Assembly (NCBI GenBank): GCA_017646555.1
Contig: JAGCMG010000075.1
Coordinates: forward strand, 1 to 8,923
Direction: 5' to 3'
From: Clostridia bacterium
Lineage (GTDB): Bacteria; Bacillota; Clostridia; Christensenellales; Borkfalkiaceae
Length of the DNA: 8,923 nt
The notes under the pieces were generated by a model that was not told the DNA's origin, did not search any database, and saw nothing but the letters and a program-made list of their open reading frames with translations. Positions 5,232 through 8,923 of this stretch are shown here, piece after piece; positions within the stretch are counted from its first letter, which is position 1, and each line of letters opens with the position of its first letter. The position numbers were made by a program, and so were the translations under genes.

Positions 5232-7007
5232 TTAGTTCACCCCCTTATTCGTTATTTTATTTTGCGAATAATAAACTTCTTGATAGATAGCGTTGCTATT
5301 TAAAAGTTCGTCGTGCGTGCCAATAGCGTTAATCTCACCGTTTTCTAAAATGATAATTTTATCGGCGTCTTGAACGGATGCAACTCTTTGCGCGATAATG
5401 ATTTTAGTGGTGTTGGGAATTTCGTTTTTAATAGAAAGCCTTATTAACGCGTCGGTTTTAGTGTCAACGGCTGAAGTCGAATCGTCGAAGATTAAAATTT
5501 TAGGTTTTTTAAGTATTGCCCTTGCAATACAAAGTCTTTGCTTTTGCCCACCCGAAACGTTCGTGCCACCTTGTTCGATTTTAGTATTATAACCGTCTGG
5601 GAAGGTCGATATAAATTCGTCGGCGCACGCCATTTTGCACGCTTTAACTACTTCTTCATCAGTTGCGTTTTCGTCGCCCCAGCGAATATTTTCATAAATC
5701 GTACCAGAGAATAATTCGTTCTTTTGTAAAACGACGGAAACGGCGTCGCGCAAGGTTTTAAGGTCGTAATCTTTTACGTTTACGCCACCGACTTTAACCG
5801 TGCCTTCAGTAGCGTCGTAAAGTCTTGGAATTAAAGAAATAAGCGAAGTTTTACTTGAACCAGTCGCACCTAAAATGCCGACGGTTTCGCCAGCGTTAAT
5901 TTTAAGGCTAACCGTTTTAAGCGCAAATTTTTCAGCCGTTTGAGAGTATTTAAAACTTACGTTTTCAAATTCAACGGAACCGTCAAAAACTTCTAAAACT
6001 GCATTTTCAGGGGATACGATAGTCGGCGTTTCTTCTAAAACCTCTAAAACACGCTTGATTGATGCGAACGCGATAGTAATCATAACGAACACCATTGAAA
6101 GCATCATAAAACTCATTAAAAGTTGGGTTGAATAAGTTACTAACGCCGAAAGATTTGCTACGTTAAAGCCTGCACCGTTTATGCCTGCGTTTGCGCACAA
6201 AAACAATATTGCAGTCGTCGTGCCGTGCATAGCAAGCATCATTGCAGGGGCGTTTAACGCCGTTATTTTTTCGGCTTTTTCAAAACTTAATTTTACGTCT
6301 TCAGCGCTTTTGAAAAACTTTTGTTTTTCGTAATCTTCTCTAACGTACGCTTTAACTACGCGCATTGCTTTGACGTTTTCTTGAACGGAATTATTAAGAG
6401 CGTCGTACTTTTTAAAAATTTTGTTAAAAATCTTAACGGCTCTTATCATAATAATTCCAAGCGCGATAAGTAAAAACGGCACGGAAATCAAATAAACCAG
6501 CCCTGCTTTTGGGTAAATACGCGTTGCGAATATCGTTGAAACTATCATCATCATAGGCGCTCTAACAGCCATCCTAATAGTCATCATAAACGCCATTTGA
6601 ACGTTGGTAACGTCGGTGGTTAATCGAGTTACTAAACTTGCCGAAGAAAAATTGTCAATGTTCTTAAACGAATAGTTTTGTATAGAGTAGTATAGGTCGC
6701 GCCTTAAATTTTTAGCAAAACCAGCGCCTGCTTTTGCCGCCGTTATTCCTGCAAGTGAGCCGAAAATAAGCGAAACGATAGCACATAAAACTAAAATCCC
6801 ACTCCATAAAAGCAAATGCGCCCAATTAAGTGTGGCAATCCCTTTATTTACCGCTTCTAAATGCCCTAATAAAAATTTTGCCATTAAAAAGGGAATAAGA
6901 CATTCCCCAACTACTTCACCTATCATAAAAATAGGCGTTAAAATAGTTTGTAGGCGATAACCTTTAACGGCTGATAATAATCTTTTAATGCTTGAAGTTT
7001 TTTTCAT
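5232..7007 (-). CDS. ABC exporter half-transporter, degenerate-site subunit
   Basis: This 591-residue exporter half has membrane helices from about residue 20 to 315 and an ATPase domain from about 343. Its signature VSGGQ (484-488) is normal, but its nucleotide-binding residues depart from consensus. Walker A is GATGSSKTS (380-388), with S385 where Gly is expected. The catalytic Glu after the Walker B Asp (D508) is Asp (D509). The switch His is Gln (Q540, in IIIAQRVAS). Q-loop Q428 is present. Asp and Gln at the last two positions mark the degenerate site of heterodimeric exporters of the TM287/BmrC class. Its normal signature should complete the partner's competent site. The Shine-Dalgarno sequence AAGGAT (7013-7018) overlaps the tetR stop codon, and its own 3' end carries the partner's ribosome binding site, so the three genes are translated as a coupled set. 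The exported compound cannot be told. Confidence 0.94.
   Translation of the reverse strand: MKKTSSIKRLLSAVKGYRLQTILTPIFMIGEVVGECLIPFLMAKFLLGHLEAVNKGIATLNWAHLLLWSGILVLCAIVSLIFGSLAGITAAKAGAGFAKNLRRDLYYSIQNYSFKNIDNFSSASLVTRLTTDVTNVQMAFMMTIRMAVRAPMMMIVSTIFATRIYPKAGLVYLISVPFLLIALGIIMIRAVKIFNKIFKKYDALNNSVQENVKAMRVVKAYVREDYEKQKFFKSAEDVKLSFEKAEKITALNAPAMMLAMHGTTTAILFLCANAGINGAGFNVANLSALVTYSTQLLMSFMMLSMVFVMITIAFASIKRVLEVLEETPTIVSPENAVLEVFDGSVEFENVSFKYSQTAEKFALKTVSLKINAGETVGILGATGSSKTSLISLIPRLYDATEGTVKVGGVNVKDYDLKTLRDAVSVVLQKNELFSGTIYENIRWGDENATDEEVVKACKMACADEFISTFPDGYNTKIEQGGTNVSGGQKQRLCIARAILKKPKILIFDDSTSAVDTKTDALIRLSIKNEIPNTTKIIIAQRVASVQDADKIIILENGEINAIGTHDELLNSNAIYQEVYYSQNKITNKGVN
5238..5246 (-). 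promoter_or_regulatory. Ribosome binding site inside the end of the upstream ABC gene
   Basis: AAGGGGGTG on the minus strand is a strong Shine-Dalgarno match located 7 nt before the ATG at 5230. It lies in the codons for Lys-Gly-Val at the C-terminus of the upstream exporter gene. This fixes the start of the second half-transporter and suggests coupled, near-equal translation of the two subunits. Confidence 0.8.
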
Positions 7008-7016
7008 AGTAAATCC

Positions 7017-7625
7017 TTATTTAAGAAAAGTCGATAAAATTAAGTTTACGTTTGGCATATTAAAATCTTGCTTTACTGACTTTGGGGTAAGAAGATAAGT
7101 TAAAGCCGTACCGACTACGCTTGAGATAATTAGCGATAATAATTCCGTAGCCGAAAAATCCGTTCTAAACTCGCCTTTTTCTTGTCCCTCTTTTATTATA
7201 GAATAGAAGATTTTAGCAAGATTTATTCCGTCGCTGGTTTTATAAATCGGCAAATCGTTTTCGTTTCTTCTAAAAAGTTCCGTCAAGAAAAAATACGCGT
7301 GATAAGCAAACATTTCGTCTTCTTTTAGGTTGGAATAAATTCGAAGTAAAATCTCTTTAAATTTATCTTTTGGCGAAACGGTTGCATTTAAAATTTCTTC
7401 AAATTCGGTATTTTGTAGCACTTCGTAATACTTTTTAAGGTCTATTAAAAGTTCGTCTTTACTCTTATAGTAATGATAAAATAACCCGTGACTACACTTT
7501 ACTTTATCGCAAATATCGTCGATTGTCGTCGAATCTACACCACGCTCACAAAAGGCTTTTAGCGCACCGTCTAAAATCTTCTTTTTACGGACTTCTTTTC
7601 TTTGATTTTTTTTGATTTCATCCAT
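7017..7625 (-). CDS. TetR-family transcriptional repressor of the ABC exporter operon
   Basis: This 202-residue regulator has an N-terminal TetR helix-turn-helix domain (about residues 12-60; TTIDDICDKVKCSHGLFYHYYKSKD region 33-57) and an all-helical C-terminal ligand and dimer domain typical of the family. It is first in the operon with two ABC exporter halves, so ligand-relieved repression of its own operon is the likely role, and the palindromes around the promoter support this. I choose the ATG at 7625 over the in-frame ATG at 7637. The former has GAGGGA at a proper 4-5 nt spacing, and the latter has no ribosome binding site. The longer form would add only four residues (MRET). The inducer is unknown. 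The downstream gene begins 9 nt after the stop, with its ribosome binding site overlapping that stop. Confidence 0.92.
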   Translation of the reverse strand: MDEIKKNQRKEVRKKKILDGALKAFCERGVDSTTIDDICDKVKCSHGLFYHYYKSKDELLIDLKKYYEVLQNTEFEEILNATVSPKDKFKEILLRIYSNLKEDEMFAYHAYFFLTELFRRNENDLPIYKTSDGINLAKIFYSIIKEGQEKGEFRTDFSATELLSLIISSVVGTALTYLLTPKSVKQDFNMPNVNLILSTFLK

Positions 7626-7629
7626 AGTT

Positions 7630-7635
7630 TCCCTC
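7630..7635 (-). promoter_or_regulatory. Ribosome binding site deciding the tetR start
   Basis: GAGGGA on the minus strand ends 4 nt before the ATG at 7625. The alternative ATG at 7635-7637 overlaps this element and has only an AT-rich palindrome upstream, so the downstream ATG is the supported start. Confidence 0.7.
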
Positions 7636-7637
7636 AT

Positions 7638-7659
7638 AAATTGACAAAAAAGTCAATTT
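7638..7659. promoter_or_regulatory. Putative TetR operator 1, over the transcription start
   Basis: Arms AAATTGAC (7638-7645) and GTCAATTT (7652-7659) form an 8-bp inverted repeat around six A residues. The predicted transcription start of the tetR operon is about 7658, so a bound dimer would block promoter clearance. The core TTGACAAAAAAGTCAA is repeated with one base changed at 7710-7725. The match to a nearby second copy makes a regulatory role for this palindrome likely. Confidence 0.78.
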
Positions 7660-7664
7660 TTTAT

Positions 7665-7693
7665 ATTATATCGTTTTCTTCAGTTGCTGTCAA
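7665..7693 (-). promoter_or_regulatory. Consensus sigma-A promoter of the tetR-ABC operon
   Basis: On the minus strand, TTGACA (7688-7693) is followed by a 17-bp spacer and TATAAT (7665-7670), matching consensus at all twelve positions. The expected start is about 7658, inside operator 1. Such a strong promoter next to operators suits an operon that is held off until induced. Confidence 0.9.
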
Positions 7694-7709
7694 GTTTATA
7701 TAATATTTT

Positions 7710-7725
7710 TTGACTAAAAAGTCAA
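7710..7725. promoter_or_regulatory. Putative TetR operator 2, upstream of the -35
   Basis: TTGACTAAAAAGTCAA is a perfect palindrome with 6-bp arms and an AAAA centre, differing from the operator 1 core at one base. Its centre is 69 bp from that of operator 1 and about 17 bp beyond the -35 hexamer. It may add a second dimer that strengthens repression by looping or cooperative binding. Confidence 0.75.
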
Positions 7726-7850
7726 TCTTTTTTCGACTTAATTTATATTTATAACAAATATTGTCAAAATTCGATAAAAGAGCGTTTGAGATTATCAAAA
7801 AATTTAATTTTTTTGGCTAATTAATGGTAGGAATTTAGTTTGAATTTAGA
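7726..7850. other. AT-rich intergenic stretch without a recognised element
   Basis: This is the middle of the divergent region between the tetR operon and metK. It contains a further minus-strand TTGACA (7762-7767) but no good -10 at 16-18 bp from it; the nearest TATAAA is only 14 bp away. I see no hairpin with a GC core, no coding frame and no third copy of the tetR palindrome. Confidence 0.5.
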
Positions 7851-7879
7851 TTGACAAGTTTAAATAAATATATTATAAT
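7851..7879 (+). promoter_or_regulatory. Consensus sigma-A promoter of metK
   Basis: TTGACA (7851-7856), a 17-bp spacer and TATAAT (7874-7879) match consensus at all positions. The expected transcription start is about 7886. A constitutive strong promoter is what one expects for an essential housekeeping gene. The tetR palindromes are more than 125 bp upstream and need not affect it. Confidence 0.9.
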
Positions 7880-7885
7880 AACAAG

Positions 7886-7952
7886 GTTATAAAAATATTC
7901 TAAAAGAAAAATCGCGTTAAATTTAAGCGTGAAAAGGCACAAGGCAAAAATT
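7886..7952 (+). other. metK 5' leader, short and without a recognised riboswitch
   Basis: The leader is about 67 nt, AT-rich, with one weak possible hairpin near 7913-7931 (CGC and GCG ends flanking TTAA/TTAA with a bulge). It is too short for a SAM-I riboswitch with terminator. I do not recognise the conserved core or ribosome-binding-site pairing of the SMK (SAM-III) type. Weak AAGG boxes at 7933-7936 and 7941-7944 are the only ribosome binding signals. Confidence 0.5.
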
Positions 7953-8923
7953 ATGAAGCATTTATTTTCAAGTGAAAGTGTAACAAGTGGGCATCCCGAC
8001 AAGGTTTGCGACCAAATTTCGGATGCAGTTTTAGACGCAATTTTAAGTCAAGATAAAAACGCAAGAGTTGCTTGCGAAACTTGTGCTAAAACGGATTTCG
8101 TTTTAGTTATGGGTGAAATTACTACCACTGCAAAATTTGACGTAGAACAAATAGTTAGAGATACCGTTAAGGAAATAGGCTATACCGATAAGTCTACGGG
8201 TTTTTCTTTCGACACGGCTAAAGTTTTAGTTAAGATTGAAAAGCAAAGTCCCGATATTGCTATGGGCGTTGACGCGTCTATGGAAAAAAAGAACGGTGGG
8301 GACGAATACGATACGGTGGGCGCAGGCGACCAAGGTATTATGTTTGGTTACGCTTGTCGCGAAACGGAAGAACTTATGCCACTTGCCATAATGCTTTCGC
8401 ATAAAATGTGCAAAAAACTTGAAGAAGTTAGAAAATCGGGCGAACTTAAATATTTAAGACCCGACGGTAAAGGTCAAGTTACCGTTGAATACGAAAACGG
8501 CAAGATTAAAAGAATTGACACGGTGGTGCTTTCTTCACAACACGACGATACCGTTGATACCGAAACTTTAAGACGCGACTTAAAAGAAAAGGTTATCTTA
8601 AAAGTTATGCCTGAAAATCTTATCGATAGCGACACTAAATTTTTAATCAACCCAACGGGTAGATTTGAAATAGGTGGACCTGCTGGGGATTCGGGGCTTA
8701 CCGGTAGAAAAATCGTAGTAGACACTTACGGTGGGCGTTGTCCACACGGTGGTGGCGCGTTCAGTGGTAAAGACCCGACGAAAGTTGACCGTTCGGCTAC
8801 CTATATGGCAAGATATATCGCTAAAAACTTGGTTAGCGCTGGGCTTTGTGATGAAGTTCAAATCCAACTTGCTTACGCTATCGGCGTTGCAAATCCAGTT
8901 TCTATCACGGTAAATACTTTTGG
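7953..8923 (+). CDS. metK: S-adenosylmethionine synthetase, 3' end cut by window
   Basis: The enzyme makes S-adenosylmethionine from methionine and ATP in the cytoplasm. The frame stays open from ATG 7953 to the window edge, giving 323 full codons of a protein that is normally about 390-400 residues, so roughly 70 C-terminal residues lie outside. Landmarks are SGHPDKVCDQISDAVLD (12-28, with H14, D16 and K17 of the active site), the family hexapeptide GAGDQG (123-128), SQHDD in the middle domain, NPTGRFEIGGPAGDSGLTGR, and the glycine-rich loop GGGAFSGKDPTKVDRS (266-281) that holds the phosphates. Just before this loop the sequence is GGRCPH, where other enzymes often have GGYARH or GGWGAH. The start matches the conserved MKHLFSSES N-terminus. 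The ribosome binding site is weak (AAGG at 7941-7944, 8 nt away). The gene is divergent from the tetR operon with its own promoter. Confidence 0.96.
   Translation, partial: MKHLFSSESVTSGHPDKVCDQISDAVLDAILSQDKNARVACETCAKTDFVLVMGEITTTAKFDVEQIVRDTVKEIGYTDKSTGFSFDTAKVLVKIEKQSPDIAMGVDASMEKKNGGDEYDTVGAGDQGIMFGYACRETEELMPLAIMLSHKMCKKLEEVRKSGELKYLRPDGKGQVTVEYENGKIKRIDTVVLSSQHDDTVDTETLRRDLKEKVILKVMPENLIDSDTKFLINPTGRFEIGGPAGDSGLTGRKIVVDTYGGRCPHGGGAFSGKDPTKVDRSATYMARYIAKNLVSAGLCDEVQIQLAYAIGVANPVSITVNTF

Noticed and set aside
7739..7767. Possible second minus-strand promoter for tetR using TTGACA at 7762-7767
   Set aside because: The -35 is perfect, but no acceptable -10 lies 16-18 bp away, while a full-consensus promoter exists at 7665-7693.
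7886..7952. SMK-type SAM riboswitch before metK
   Set aside because: I could not find the conserved core or an anti-ribosome-binding-site pairing, and the leader is mostly unstructured A/T.
8474..8867. Two overlapping minus-strand open frames
   Set aside because: They are antisense shadows of the conserved metK coding sequence, with no promoter or ribosome binding site.
8731..8913. 60-codon plus-strand open frame beginning MGVVHTVVARS
   Set aside because: It lies wholly inside metK in another frame, has no ribosome binding site, and its translation resembles nothing I know.

Overview
The window looks like chromosomal DNA from a low-GC Firmicute, most likely an uncultured gut-type member of the Clostridia. 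The support is AT-rich intergenic DNA, textbook sigma-A promoters with 17-bp spacers, AGGAG-like ribosome binding sites, the standard genetic code (Trp read from TGG, TGA not reassigned) and clostridial-looking protein sequences. The species cannot be named from the sequence. No insertion sequence, phage gene, tRNA, rRNA or CRISPR array was seen.

Region 1 (1-3328) is a sugar-utilisation block. An AraC-family regulator (943-1758, minus) lies divergent to a GH4 alpha-galactosidase of the MelA type (1927-3228, plus). They are separated by a 168-bp control region with two recognisable promoters and several small repeats. The regulator overlaps a PflX-like radical SAM protein (93-950, minus), and that pair ends at a hairpin terminator near the left edge. 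melA ends at a strong hairpin (3244-3275) that also serves the convergent transporter operon.

Region 2 (3329-7725, minus) is a complete three-gene drug-efflux type operon: a TetR-family repressor followed by two ABC exporter half-transporters. Their sequence differences predict a heterodimer with one competent and one degenerate ATP site. Junctions are tight, with Shine-Dalgarno sequences lying on or inside the end of the preceding gene. The operon has a perfect consensus promoter flanked by two near-identical palindromes, one over the expected transcription start and one upstream of the -35. This is a convincing picture of autorepression by the TetR protein, presumably relieved by a ligand.

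Region 3 (7726-8923, plus) holds the start of metK (S-adenosylmethionine synthetase), cut by the window's right edge. It is driven by its own perfect consensus promoter. Its short leader does not resemble a SAM riboswitch that I can recognise.

The genes are ordinary members of known families and I see no wholly new system. The points most worth checking are the twin operators around the tetR promoter, the predicted leaderless araC mRNA, the clustering of all ATPase defects in one composite site, an unusual Walker A loop, and the araC/radical-SAM coupling.
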